Below are positions 41,369-50,975 of a DNA stretch of 64,000 nt, piece by piece. The stretch spans positions 1 through 64,000 of the forward strand of contig VCJN01001737.1 in the NCBI GenBank assembly GCA_006384855.1, given 5' to 3'. A model generated the notes under the pieces. That model saw only the letters and a list, made by a program, of their open reading frames with translations. It made no database searches and had not been told where the DNA came from. Position numbers and translations under genes: made by a program. Within the stretch, counting starts at the first letter, position 1, and each line of letters begins with the position of its first letter. The stretch comes from Tetraselmis striata (Eukaryota; Chlorophyta; Chlorodendrophyceae; Chlorodendrales; Chlorodendraceae).

Positions 41369-42136
41369 TAGTAGCACCTCGTCGACCAACTGTACTGGTG
41401 TGATTTACAAAAAAGGGCAGCAGCTCGTCGACCAGCAAAACATGTAATCATTTAAAAATTTTCAGCCCGATACCGCTTTGCCGACCACCACTACGCGGGG
41501 TGGGCGAGGTGCGACATCGACTACATGAACCATCGCGCTGCCACTATGGAAGCTCCTGAAATTCACACGAAAGCTTCAACTGTCTTCAATGTATCGTTGG
41601 GCGCAGTAACATGATTTTCTGTGGCGGAAAATTGGCACACCATTCGCTCCAGGCACGCCCGCTCAAGGTGTATGACCAAATGATTTTGCAAAAATCTTTC
41701 ATCGGATTTGCCGCCAAGGGGGGATGGAAGGTGGGATGGAGGTGGGATCATCCCACCTAGCCTTTTAGCCCGATACCAACGTGATTTTTGTATTTTTCAT
41801 GTCGAACAAAGGGTCCAAGGTGGGATAGGTGGGATAAAAGCCAAAACCTTTTTTTTCTATGGTATTTCTTTGCAAATTCATTTTGCAAAATAAATATGAA
41901 TTTGCATGGCTCTACAAAAAACTTTCTCCATTCTATCCCACCTATCCCACCTTCTATTACTTTATCGACTAGGAAATAGTGAGAATCATGTCGATATCGG
42001 GCTAAAACACGAAGGTGGGATGACCCCCACCTATCCCACCTTCCATCCCACCTATCCCACCTTCCATCCCACCTCACGCCTCCAAGCCTTGGCAAATTCG
42101 TTCGCATCCAGGCCCGCCCAAGCACTCCGGGACCAA
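41369..42136. repeat. Left terminal inverted repeat of PLV-2
   Basis: Matches the reverse complement of 63243-64000 almost exactly. A 10-bp difference is explained by one extra GTGGGATAGG unit at about 41819-41832. The TIR contains clusters of GGTGGGATA/GGTGGGATG repeats. Since the right copy reaches the window edge, the true outer end may lie further left, within 41221-41368. Confidence 0.92.
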
Positions 42137-42158
42137 CCTGGTACCTCAACCTGGGACC

Positions 42159-42941
42159 TCACGCCACCAAAACGACCTCGCTAAATCGCGGTGGAGGCCC
42201 TTCGTCAACCGTCATAAGAAGTCGGTAGTGCGTGTACGAAGCTGGGGTTGTGACACTACCCTGAAATAGGTATGCGTCATCAGTAGGGATGTCGTCGGAG
42301 TCAAAGTCCGCTTGAAAAAATGTATTTGTTGCCTTGTTTGCGGATGGGATCACGGTGTACGACATGTTTGTGTAAACGGCAAGATCGGTCCAGTTTGTAC
42401 CGTTGTTGGACCCTTGAAGTGTACAAAACTCCACTAGCTTGTCATTCCATGCTGTCGTATTCCAAAGCCGCACGCCGGTAACCGTGGCGGGTGCCGGAAG
42501 CTGGATGGCGAGGAAGTGCGGTGGCGAGTTAGCAGCATTGGCAACCCATGCCTCATATGAAGCTCCGCTTTTCCTATCGAATGCCAGCCATCCTTCATAG
42601 TTCACACCGGCATTACCCGACTCGGTCACTGTGTAGCCCTGGTCGCTATAACCACTAAGTGCTGGGACCGGAACAGCTGGTACACTGGTTGTATGGCTAC
42701 CTAGGGGCTGAATTCCCGACGAGTTCCCCTCTCCGTCAATGAGTTCTACCCAAAACCAATACTGAGTTCCGGGCGATAGACCTGTAACCGTTTTCAAACC
42801 GTTATCGTAATCGTAGCTCACACCGGGATCGATGGTGCTAGTCGCAGTTCCGATGAAATCGGAGGTCACCGTTGTATACGTCCCGACAGGAATACTGTTA
42901 GTTGTATTCTGAAACAGTCGGATCTCGCTGATATCACTCAT
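42159..42941 (-). CDS. FN3 plus discoidin-like virion surface protein (copy A)
   Basis: 260 residues: an FN3-like first 90 residues (PGTQYWFWVELIDGEGN), then one F5/8C-like domain (VPALSGYSDQG, FDR, PPHFLAIQLPAPATV-GVRLWN, SNNGTNWTDLA, S-TTPASYTHYRL). The PLV-1 counterpart at 12168-13445 has two such domains and sits in a different place. Discoidin domains bind sugars, so adhesion to the algal surface is likely. It is the last gene before the left TIR, its stop lying 23 bp inside. Identical in sequence to copy B at 47604-48386. Confidence 0.75.
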   Translation of the reverse strand: MSDISEIRLFQNTTNSIPVGTYTTVTSDFIGTATSTIDPGVSYDYDNGLKTVTGLSPGTQYWFWVELIDGEGNSSGIQPLGSHTTSVPAVPVPALSGYSDQGYTVTESGNAGVNYEGWLAFDRKSGASYEAWVANAANSPPHFLAIQLPAPATVTGVRLWNTTAWNDKLVEFCTLQGSNNGTNWTDLAVYTNMSYTVIPSANKATNTFFQADFDSDDIPTDDAYLFQGSVTTPASYTHYRLLMTVDEGPPPRFSEVVLVA

Positions 42942-42962
42942 TTGTTTATACTCGAGAATACT

Positions 42963-43463
42963 TCAACTCTCCAACGATTTTGGTATAGAGGGAGCCCGGT
43001 CCTCCAGCCTATTTATCTCCGCACATACATGGCGTATGAATTCAGCCAGATCTCTAAACGCCCCGTAGTCCATCGTGCTAGTCAAAAAGGCCTCCGTGTT
43101 GATTTCTCTTAGAAGCTCGCCGTATCGTGCACTTACCTCTTCGTGTCTGTTGTATAATTCTGACCACCTCATCGCGCCCGAGATACTTGAAATTGCGCCA
43201 GCAACAAGTGAAATGCAACCTGAGACGGTTACCGCAACACCATACGTGCCGATGTGATGGATGCCAAAAACAATGTTTGTACACCCGACCAAAAAGGATA
43301 ACAATACGTTAGCATAAACGGATAAATCGTGCCTAGTCTTGAAGTATCGGTACGCTTTTTCGTGGAGATGCCGTTGCTTTCTTGATAATTCGCGCCAGCG
43401 TAGCAATAAAGGATTTTCGAGTTCGATACTTCCGCCACCGTTTGATTCGGTGCGATCGCTCAT
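42963..43463 (-). CDS. Two-transmembrane SLATT-like protein (copy A)
   Basis: 166 residues. A charged N-terminal helix containing RWRELS-KQR---EKAYRYFK leads into two hydrophobic segments (about residues 47-68 and 74-95), followed by a long amphipathic helix (RWSELYNRHEEVSARYGELL-EI). That order (basic helix, two membrane segments, Tyr-rich coiled coil) resembles the SLATT/DUF4231 family, whose bacterial members are predicted pore-forming effectors and which also occurs in algal viruses. The family link is inferred from pattern only. No counterpart is seen in PLV-1. Confidence 0.6.
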   Translation of the reverse strand: MSDRTESNGGGSIELENPLLLRWRELSRKQRHLHEKAYRYFKTRHDLSVYANVLLSFLVGCTNIVFGIHHIGTYGVAVTVSGCISLVAGAISSISGAMRWSELYNRHEEVSARYGELLREINTEAFLTSTMDYGAFRDLAEFIRHVCAEINRLEDRAPSIPKSLES

Positions 43464-43465
43464 TG

Positions 43466-43678
43466 CTATCTGAAAACAAATTGCCCGACCAGCGAGGGAT
43501 CGTCAAAATCTAGCTGGAGTTGGCTCCGGCTAGCGATGTCACTAATCTCGAACCCAATTGAGTTGATCCTAATCGACGATGTGAATCCTAGCAGTGTGTT
43601 GCGACCGACGAAACTCACTATGGTTGGCGTGTTTGTTCTTATCTGGCTGATGTTAACGGAAACGGTCGCGTTACTCAT
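43466..43678 (-). CDS. Small beta-rich protein (70 aa, copy A)
   Basis: A short protein of alternating hydrophobic residues with a DFDDPSLVGQFVFR end. It matches the position and C-terminal pattern of the 90-aa PLV-1 protein at 6053-6325. Three bases separate it from the SLATT-like gene, so they are probably co-transcribed. Function unknown; a minor capsid role is possible. Confidence 0.6.
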   Translation of the reverse strand: MSNATVSVNISQIRTNTPTIVSFVGRNTLLGFTSSIRINSIGFEISDIASRSQLQLDFDDPSLVGQFVFR

Positions 43679-43688
43679 TTACTACTTA

Positions 43689-44528
43689 CTAGGCAGAATC
43701 GCTGAATGACGCTGTGATGTTAACACCCGCCTCCTCATTCCCTGGCGTGGCAGTTAGCGAGAACGAATCAAGGGTCGGGGGAGTTGTATCGGAAGCGGTC
43801 GTGATAGTAGCGGGCGTCGAAGCTGTAGCCAAAGTATCGTTCCCGACATTGTCCCTAGCCAACAACCAGCCGTAATAGGTTGTTCCAGGCGTCAATCCGC
43901 TGGTCGTATGAGATGTAACCGTACCACTGAGAGCTACACCGTTTGCTTTTATAGCTGCAGCGGTGGGAGCGCTGGTTTGCGTGTCCGAAATCCACAGGTA
44001 CAGACTCTGTACCGCATCGTTGTCGCTAGACGCTATCGTGATATCGATCTCCGAAGTAGCCGGTGTACCGGAGGCAAGGGTGAATGTAGAGATAACCGGC
44101 GGGGTATTGTCTTCGGTCGTATACGCACCGAACGGTGTGATTGACTCATTACCACTCCCATCAACGAGCCGGAGCCAGAAATATCGTTGAGCGTTGGGGG
44201 CGCCGATAATATAGGTGTAATTCAGACTGGACCCCGATATACTGCCAGTAATGTTGGTTTCCGTACGCGTACCCACATCGTTTACTGTGTTAACACCGAG
44301 GTGAGCTTGGGCCACTGTCATTGTTTGATTGAATTCGAAGAGAAAATCGACATCGGTTTCGGATAGCGCTGTTGAGAACGAAACGAGGATCTCCGAAAGA
44401 AGGTCCGGATCGATGGAAAACCCTTTTCCGAAAAGTTCAAAAAAACCCATTCTCACTTTGATTCCGATAGCGAGCTTCCGCCTCGGGAAATCGATGGTTG
44501 AATCTGTCGTCCCAAACGTGTGCCTCAT
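43689..44528 (-). CDS. FN3-type virion surface protein (copy A)
   Basis: 279 residues. After a unique N-terminal 95 residues come an FN3-like unit (APNAQRYFWLRLVDGSGN) and a second (LTPGTTYYGWLLARDNVGN), with Thr/Ser-rich linkers and a further partial unit (DTTPPTLDSFSLTA). No signal peptide. The repeats are Ig-like fold units known from virus and phage structural proteins for adhesion. PLV-1 has a frameshifted homologue at 6376-7295. Confidence 0.75.
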   Translation of the reverse strand: MRHTFGTTDSTIDFPRRKLAIGIKVRMGFFELFGKGFSIDPDLLSEILVSFSTALSETDVDFLFEFNQTMTVAQAHLGVNTVNDVGTRTETNITGSISGSSLNYTYIIGAPNAQRYFWLRLVDGSGNESITPFGAYTTEDNTPPVISTFTLASGTPATSEIDITIASSDNDAVQSLYLWISDTQTSAPTAAAIKANGVALSGTVTSHTTSGLTPGTTYYGWLLARDNVGNDTLATASTPATITTASDTTPPTLDSFSLTATPGNEEAGVNITASFSDSA

Positions 44529-45518
44529 TTATGCTACGCGGTAGAAAGTGATGCAGGCCGTGTAATGCGACACGTTGGTCGCTATGGCGTACGACACCGC
44601 CTCACGCAGCTCGAGCTCGATGAACCCCAGGTGATCTAGAGGAGGTTTGATAGGCACACCTACTACGTCGCTACAAACCGGTTTGACCGTCTGCTTGTAC
44701 CCGAAGTACCGCTCGGCGCCGTCGTCGTTGGAGCCAGGAAGATAGGCCAAAATATTGCGCGACGTATGTGGGTCGATGACAAACGACGGCGTGGTCAGCA
44801 CGAGCCCAGTAGGCAGATCGACAATAGCCTTGTCGACGTATACCGGCGAGCAATACGAAACCGCCATGTTCCACTGACCACCTCTAGACATCTCAAAAGT
44901 TTGGAAATTGAACGGGATAAGTACTCTTGACGAATCACCGTTGTATTTCGTGGCCAGGTCGTCGCCGCTTGACACCCACAGATGGTAGAAGCTCTCTGCG
45001 ATGGGGCGCTCGGGTTCATCCGTCCAGAAGACGAGACTGAAACGGAAGTCCTCAGCATTTCCAGGCGTCCACGGGAAAATCTCCTGAGACGTCGCTGTTT
45101 GCGTTTGGTACAACTTGAATTCAAGCTGGCGCAGTGTGGCAACGTTGTCGCCGAGAGTAATCCCACCGCAGCTATTGCTTTGCAAATATGGCGTGTCAGC
45201 CATGACGCCGTAGTAAGCCGTCTGCTTCCAGCTCGGAAGCATTGCGATAATGGCACTTTTATCGGTCTGCCGCCATGCCTTGTGTGTGTTCAGAGCCGGG
45301 AACGACTTGCAAAACAAAAGCAAGGACATCGGACGCCCGGTGTTCTGCACGTAGCTTGAACCCATCATGCTTCCGACGACGGGAGTGATCCACTCGAGCC
45401 CGAATCGCACCAGACGCCCGGATAACTCGTTAAGGCGCGAGGCACCGACGTCGTAGGTGAAATCGTACTTCTGGCCGCTCAAGCGGTCCGCCGAATTGAC
45501 AAGGATACGGCTTATCAT
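44529..45518 (-). CDS. Penton (minor capsid) protein (copy A)
   Basis: 329 residues, immediately upstream of the FN3 gene (no gap). It begins with ISRILVNSADR--G, the kind of start common in virion proteins of this group, and ends in CITFYRVA, like FYRTK in PLV-1. Size, gene order after MCP and the paired occurrence with MCP in both PLVs support the single jelly-roll penton assignment. It differs from copy B by Ser versus Tyr near residue 33. Confidence 0.75.
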   Translation of the reverse strand: MISRILVNSADRLSGQKYDFTYDVGASRLNELSGRLVRFGLEWITPVVGSMMGSSYVQNTGRPMSLLLFCKSFPALNTHKAWRQTDKSAIIAMLPSWKQTAYYGVMADTPYLQSNSCGGITLGDNVATLRQLEFKLYQTQTATSQEIFPWTPGNAEDFRFSLVFWTDEPERPIAESFYHLWVSSGDDLATKYNGDSSRVLIPFNFQTFEMSRGGQWNMAVSYCSPVYVDKAIVDLPTGLVLTTPSFVIDPHTSRNILAYLPGSNDDGAERYFGYKQTVKPVCSDVVGVPIKPPLDHLGFIELELREAVSYAIATNVSHYTACITFYRVA

Positions 45519-46756
45519 TTAGCCTGATGCTTAGAAAACCGTCTGGGCCATGCCCGTAGGGTCAATGAAAAGCACTGCATCGATATGCAAGTGAAGGTAT
45601 CGATGCGCTGCGCGGCGCCCAGCCCGCTCGCGAATTGAGCCCGCAGGTAGATGAGAGAGGTCGACATGTCGATACCGTTCTCAGACACAGAGGACTTTCC
45701 GTGCTGCAGCTCGAGGTCCTGGGCAACAATGTAGGTGCCCGCAGCCGCGGTCCACGTGGTCTTATCGATAACACCATGATCGAGGGCCCCGAGAGCGTGG
45801 AAGGCTTTCTGCAACTCCATATACGCCTCCGCGTCGGAGTCGACGGGCCGCTGCGGATACAGAATGCCGCCGCAGTCGTAGCTCCAGCGACCAACATCGC
45901 CAAACAGGTTGGCCCGAGCAGAGAGAGTATTTTTGGTGCCGTCGCCGATATTGGCCTGCGGGCGGAACACAGTGAGGAGCGTCTTCAAGGACCGGGCGCT
46001 AGTAGAGATAAGCGTGTTAACTGACGAAGCGTCCTTTTCGACGCTGGACGAATGGTTCTGAAACGTGGTCATTGGGATCCGGTACCCCGCACTGTTGGCC
46101 TGTGAAATGGCTATAGCGACCTCGGAGTTCAGCTTGATGACCTCGGTGACCATCTCCGGGTCGTACACCTTCCAGGGGCAAGCGGCCGTGCTAGTTTGCG
46201 CGTCGTTGACGTTGGCCAGGGTGAGGTTCAAGCGAAGGCGGTCGCGGCTCATATCGCCAACGGGCAGGTACTTGTGTTGCAGGGTCCCAACCACGCCGGA
46301 CAAGAGCGGGATACAAAACGTCACCGTGGTCCCGGAACCGATTTCGGCACCGGTCCTAATAGCATCCTCGGAAAGCCCCTCAACGACGGTCGAGCCGAAA
46401 TTTTCGTTGGTCGAAGTGGACTGGGCGTCGCTCAGGATATTGCGTAGCAGCCCGTACTGGTCGATGTATTCCAGTACAGAGCTGCCATAGACACACTCTA
46501 GAAGGCGGATGACCGCAGACGCGGTGAAATCCAGCTTCATGGTGTTGGTTGCATCCTCGTTCTTCAGCTTGAATTTCAAGTACGACTGTTTCGTATTTAG
46601 GAACTCGCCTCTATTACCACATGGGACCGAGAACTCGATTGTGTCGCCGGGGCTGAACTCGCGGCCGTTTATAGGCGGGAGATTGTGGCGCACCTTCATG
46701 CCGCCGACGGAGCGGGGCTTGGGAGCATAGACGAATGAGTCGCTAAGGCCGGACAT
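45515..46756 (-). pseudogene. MCP: Major capsid protein, copy A, C-terminal frameshift
   Basis: The first ~388 codons equal the intact copy B. Near 45590 two extra bases (GCAAGTG versus GCGTG) shift the frame. The last residues, HIDAVLFIDPTGMAQTVF in copy B, become an unrelated 25-residue tail that runs to 45515 and overlaps the penton start by four bases. PLV-1 MCP ends HFDAVLIIENFATSAF, so the copy B end is ancestral. The lost segment would form the final strand of the second jelly roll, so the product is probably non-functional. Confidence 0.85.
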
Positions 46757-46779
46757 TTGATACTAACTGGACAGAATTT

Positions 46780-47133
46780 TTACGATCTCTTTTCGAGTTG
46801 ACTCCCTCGACCTCGGACTGCCCCGTATGCCGATTTCACAGCTCCTACTCCGCTTTTTGCTTGATTGAAGCCATCCCTCGCCGCGCCGATATCGAGCCCA
46901 CGCCCTTTAAGAGCGTCTTCGGCCACGCCGGCAAGATTGCCGACGCCCTTGGCCGAGGCGCCAACCGAGGCGCTGAAAGCGGCGGCCTCAGGACCGATAC
47001 CGGGGATAGCGGCTAGATACGGAGTCGCGCCGAGGAGGAAGTTACCCACCTTGTTGCCGACGGTGCGCGTGGCGTGAGTCAGCTTTGTACCGATCGTACG
47101 TACTGTTCGGCCAAGCTTGGATAGAAAGCTCAT
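46780..47133 (-). CDS. Small Gly/Ala-rich hydrophobic virion protein (copy A)
   Basis: Using the ATG at 47133 (MSFLSKLGRT) gives 117 residues and agrees with the PLV-1 start (MTFFGKLGHT). A basic amphipathic N terminus is followed by an Ala/Gly/Pro-rich hydrophobic middle (about 35-75) and a Lys/Arg-rich end. Possibly a membrane-active minor capsid protein. It lies 23 bases upstream of the MCP ATG. Confidence 0.65.
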   Translation of the reverse strand: MSFLSKLGRTVRTIGTKLTHATRTVGNKVGNFLLGATPYLAAIPGIGPEAAAFSASVGASAKGVGNLAGVAEDALKGRGLDIGAARDGFNQAKSGVGAVKSAYGAVRGRGSQLEKRS

Positions 47134-47154
47134 TTGCAAATAGATTACAAAAAA

Positions 47155-47339
47155 CGTGGTACAGTTAACGTGGTACAGTTATCGTCGGATAATTCGCCTC
47201 CATCAATCGGGTTCTAAGGTCCTCAGCTTTTCCTTGTACCGGCAGTCCCAAGGCCTTTAATTCCTCACGGACATCATCCCTCTTCATTAACGTGGTGGGT
47301 TCAGGGACTACCCCGGTGTCTGTTGTTTGGCGGGTTTCA
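47155..47339 (-). pseudogene. Truncated copy of the SAP-domain protein gene
   Basis: Only the last ~60 codons of the gene at 52608-53135 are present, including the SAP helix-turn-helix. The 5' part is replaced at 47339/47340 by TIR sequence at the duplication junction, so there is no start codon or promoter. Confidence 0.85.
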
Positions 47340-47603
47340 TATGAATTTGCATGGCTCTACAAAAAACTTTCTCCATTCTATCCCACCTATCCCACCTTCT
47401 ATTACTTTATCGACTAGGAAATAGTGAGAATCATGTCGATATCGGGCTAAAACACGAAGGTGGGATGACCCCCAGCTATCCCACCTTCCATCCCACCTAT
47501 CCCACCTTCCATCCCACCTCACGCCTCCAAGCCTTGGCAAATTCGTTCGCATCCAGGCCCGCCCAAGCACTCCGGGACCAACCTGGTACCTCAACCTGGG
47601 ACC

Positions 47604-48386
47604 TCACGCCACCAAAACGACCTCGCTAAATCGCGGTGGAGGCCCTTCGTCAACCGTCATAAGAAGTCGGTAGTGCGTGTACGAAGCTGGGGTTGTGACA
47701 CTACCCTGAAATAGGTATGCGTCATCAGTAGGGATGTCGTCGGAGTCAAAGTCCGCTTGAAAAAATGTATTTGTTGCCTTGTTTGCGGATGGGATCACGG
47801 TGTACGACATGTTTGTGTAAACGGCAAGATCGGTCCAGTTTGTACCGTTGTTGGACCCTTGAAGTGTACAAAACTCCACTAGCTTGTCATTCCATGCTGT
47901 CGTATTCCAAAGCCGCACGCCGGTAACCGTGGCGGGTGCCGGAAGCTGGATGGCGAGGAAGTGCGGTGGCGAGTTAGCAGCATTGGCAACCCATGCCTCA
48001 TATGAAGCTCCGCTTTTCCTATCGAATGCCAGCCATCCTTCATAGTTCACACCGGCATTACCCGACTCGGTCACTGTGTAGCCCTGGTCGCTATAACCAC
48101 TAAGTGCTGGGACCGGAACAGCTGGTACACTGGTTGTATGGCTACCTAGGGGCTGAATTCCCGACGAGTTCCCCTCTCCGTCAATGAGTTCTACCCAAAA
48201 CCAATACTGAGTTCCGGGCGATAGACCTGTAACCGTTTTCAAACCGTTATCGTAATCGTAGCTCACACCGGGATCGATGGTGCTAGTCGCAGTTCCGATG
48301 AAATCGGAGGTCACCGTTGTATACGTCCCGACAGGAATACTGTTAGTTGTATTCTGAAACAGTCGGATCTCGCTGATATCACTCAT
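47604..48386 (-). CDS. FN3 plus discoidin-like virion surface protein (copy B)
   Basis: Second copy of the 260-aa gene at 42159-42941, translating to the same protein. Here it is followed not by the full TIR but by its internal fragment at 47340-47581. Confidence 0.75.
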   Translation of the reverse strand: MSDISEIRLFQNTTNSIPVGTYTTVTSDFIGTATSTIDPGVSYDYDNGLKTVTGLSPGTQYWFWVELIDGEGNSSGIQPLGSHTTSVPAVPVPALSGYSDQGYTVTESGNAGVNYEGWLAFDRKSGASYEAWVANAANSPPHFLAIQLPAPATVTGVRLWNTTAWNDKLVEFCTLQGSNNGTNWTDLAVYTNMSYTVIPSANKATNTFFQADFDSDDIPTDDAYLFQGSVTTPASYTHYRLLMTVDEGPPPRFSEVVLVA

Positions 48387-48407
48387 TTGTTTATACTCGA
48401 GAATACT

Positions 48408-48908
48408 TCAACTCTCCAACGATTTTGGTATAGAGGGAGCCCGGTCCTCCAGCCTATTTATCTCCGCACATACATGGCGTATGAATTCAGCCAGATCTCT
48501 AAACGCCCCGTAGTCCATCGTGCTAGTCAAAAAGGCCTCCGTGTTGATTTCTCTTAGAAGCTCGCCGTATCGTGCACTTACCTCTTCGTGTCTGTTGTAT
48601 AATTCTGACCACCTCATCGCGCCCGAGATACTTGAAATTGCGCCAGCAACAAGTGAAATGCAACCTGAGACGGTTACCGCAACACCATACGTGCCGATGT
48701 GATGGATGCCAAAAACAATGTTTGTACACCCGACCAAAAAGGATAACAATACGTTAGCATAAACGGATAAATCGTGCCTAGTCTTGAAGTATCGGTACGC
48801 TTTTTCGTGGAGATGCCGTTGCTTTCTTGATAATTCGCGCCAGCGTAGCAATAAAGGATTTTCGAGTTCGATACTTCCGCCACCGTTTGATTCGGTGCGA
48901 TCGCTCAT
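48408..48908 (-). CDS. Two-transmembrane SLATT-like protein (copy B)
   Basis: Second copy of 42963-43463, identical in protein sequence: basic helix, two hydrophobic segments, amphipathic Tyr-containing helix. Both copies being intact doubles its dosage if expressed. Confidence 0.6.
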   Translation of the reverse strand: MSDRTESNGGGSIELENPLLLRWRELSRKQRHLHEKAYRYFKTRHDLSVYANVLLSFLVGCTNIVFGIHHIGTYGVAVTVSGCISLVAGAISSISGAMRWSELYNRHEEVSARYGELLREINTEAFLTSTMDYGAFRDLAEFIRHVCAEINRLEDRAPSIPKSLES

Positions 48909-48910
48909 TG

Positions 48911-49123
48911 CTATCTGAAAACAAATTGCCCGACCAGCGAGGGATCGTCAAAATCTAGCTGGAGTTGGCTCCGGCTAGCGATGTCACTAATCTCGAACCC
49001 AATTGAGTTGATCCTAATCGACGATGTGAATCCTAGCAGTGTGTTGCGACCGACGAAACTCACTATGGTTGGCGTGTTTGTTCTTATCTGGCTGATGTTA
49101 ACGGAAACGGTCGCGTTACTCAT
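48911..49123 (-). CDS. Small beta-rich protein (70 aa, copy B)
   Basis: Identical protein to that at 43466-43678, in the same two-to-three-base spacing with the SLATT-like gene. Confidence 0.6.
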   Translation of the reverse strand: MSNATVSVNISQIRTNTPTIVSFVGRNTLLGFTSSIRINSIGFEISDIASRSQLQLDFDDPSLVGQFVFR

Positions 49124-49133
49124 TTACTACTTA

Positions 49134-49973
49134 CTAGGCAGAATCGCTGAATGACGCTGTGATGTTAACACCCGCCTCCTCATTCCCTGGCGTGGCAGTT
49201 AGCGAGAACGAATCAAGGGTCGGGGGAGTTGTATCGGAAGCGGTCGTGATAGTAGCGGGCGTCGAAGCTGTAGCCAAAGTATCGTTCCCGACATTGTCCC
49301 TAGCCAACAACCAGCCGTAATAGGTTGTTCCAGGCGTCAATCCGCTGGTCGTATGAGATGTAACCGTACCACTGAGAGCTACACCGTTTGCTTTTATAGC
49401 TGCAGCGGTGGGAGCGCTGGTTTGCGTGTCCGAAATCCACAGGTACAGACTCTGTACCGCATCGTTGTCGCTAGACGCTATCGTGATATCGATCTCCGAA
49501 GTAGCCGGTGTACCGGAGGCAAGGGTGAATGTAGAGATAACCGGCGGGGTATTGTCTTCGGTCGTATACGCACCGAACGGTGTGATTGACTCATTACCAC
49601 TCCCATCAACGAGCCGGAGCCAGAAATATCGTTGAGCGTTGGGGGCGCCGATAATATAGGTGTAATTCAGACTGGACCCCGATATACTGCCAGTAATGTT
49701 GGTTTCCGTACGCGTACCCACATCGTTTACTGTGTTAACACCGAGGTGAGCTTGGGCCACTGTCATTGTTTGATTGAATTCGAAGAGAAAATCGACATCG
49801 GTTTCGGATAGCGCTGTTGAGAACGAAACGAGGATCTCCGAAAGAAGGTCCGGATCGATGGAAAACCCTTTTCCGAAAAGTTCAAAAAAACCCATTCTCA
49901 CTTTGATTCCGATAGCGAGCTTCCGCCTCGGGAAATCGATGGTTGAATCTGTCGTCCCAAACGTGTGCCTCAT
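49134..49973 (-). CDS. FN3-type virion surface protein (copy B)
   Basis: Identical protein to that at 43689-44528. Two complete FN3-like units and the same N terminus are present. Confidence 0.75.
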   Translation of the reverse strand: MRHTFGTTDSTIDFPRRKLAIGIKVRMGFFELFGKGFSIDPDLLSEILVSFSTALSETDVDFLFEFNQTMTVAQAHLGVNTVNDVGTRTETNITGSISGSSLNYTYIIGAPNAQRYFWLRLVDGSGNESITPFGAYTTEDNTPPVISTFTLASGTPATSEIDITIASSDNDAVQSLYLWISDTQTSAPTAAAIKANGVALSGTVTSHTTSGLTPGTTYYGWLLARDNVGNDTLATASTPATITTASDTTPPTLDSFSLTATPGNEEAGVNITASFSDSA

Positions 49974-50963
49974 TTATGCTACGCGGTAGAAAGTGATGCA
50001 GGCCGTGTAATGCGACACGTTGGTCGCTATGGCGTACGACACCGCCTCACGCAGCTCGAGCTCGATGAACCCCAGGTGATCTAGAGGAGGTTTGATAGGC
50101 ACACCTACTACGTCGCTACAAACCGGTTTGACCGTCTGCTTGTACCCGAAGTACCGCTCGGCGCCGTCGTCGTTGGAGCCAGGAAGATAGGCCAAAATAT
50201 TGCGCGACGTATGTGGGTCGATGACAAACGACGGCGTGGTCAGCACGAGCCCAGTAGGCAGATCGACAATAGCCTTGTCGACGTATACCGGCGAGCAATA
50301 CGAAACCGCCATGTTCCACTGACCACCTCTAGACATCTCAAAAGTTTGGAAATTGAACGGGATAAGTACTCTTGACGAATCACCGTTGTATTTCGTGGCC
50401 AGGTCGTCGCCGCTTGACACCCACAGATGGTAGAAGCTCTCTGCGATGGGGCGCTCGGGTTCATCCGTCCAGAAGACGAGACTGAAACGGAAGTCCTCAG
50501 CATTTCCAGGCGTCCACGGGAAAATCTCCTGAGACGTCGCTGTTTGCGTTTGGTACAACTTGAATTCAAGCTGGCGCAGTGTGGCAACGTTGTCGCCGAG
50601 AGTAATCCCACCGCAGCTATTGCTTTGCAAATATGGCGTGTCAGCCATGACGCCGTAGTAAGCCGTCTGCTTCCAGCTCGGAAGCATTGCGATAATGGCA
50701 CTTTTATCGGTCTGCCGCCATGCCTTGTGTGTGTTCAGAGCCGGGAACGACTTGCAAAACAAAAGCAAGGACATCGGACGCCCGGTGTTCTGCACGTAGC
50801 TTGAACCCATCATGCTTCCGACGACGGGAGTGATCCACTCGAGCCCGAATCGCACCAGACGCCCGTATAACTCGTTAAGGCGCGAGGCACCGACGTCGTA
50901 GGTGAAATCGTACTTCTGGCCGCTCAAGCGGTCCGCCGAATTGACAAGGATACGGCTTATCAT
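49974..50963 (-). CDS. Penton (minor capsid) protein (copy B)
   Basis: 329 residues, one substitution from copy A (Tyr in place of Ser near residue 33). Twelve bases separate its ATG from the MCP stop. With the intact MCP just upstream this is probably the functional penton-MCP pair. Confidence 0.75.
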   Translation of the reverse strand: MISRILVNSADRLSGQKYDFTYDVGASRLNELYGRLVRFGLEWITPVVGSMMGSSYVQNTGRPMSLLLFCKSFPALNTHKAWRQTDKSAIIAMLPSWKQTAYYGVMADTPYLQSNSCGGITLGDNVATLRQLEFKLYQTQTATSQEIFPWTPGNAEDFRFSLVFWTDEPERPIAESFYHLWVSSGDDLATKYNGDSSRVLIPFNFQTFEMSRGGQWNMAVSYCSPVYVDKAIVDLPTGLVLTTPSFVIDPHTSRNILAYLPGSNDDGAERYFGYKQTVKPVCSDVVGVPIKPPLDHLGFIELELREAVSYAIATNVSHYTACITFYRVA

Positions 50964-50975
50964 TTAGCCTGATGC

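Larger units (their letters stand above)
41895..47339. repeat. 5.44-kb tandem duplication, copy A
   Basis: Directly repeated at 47340-52782. I count about four differences: C/G near 42031, a two-base insertion near 45590, one substitution in the penton (Ser/Tyr) and one near 47199. It starts inside the TIR and ends inside the SAP protein gene. Confidence 0.93.
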
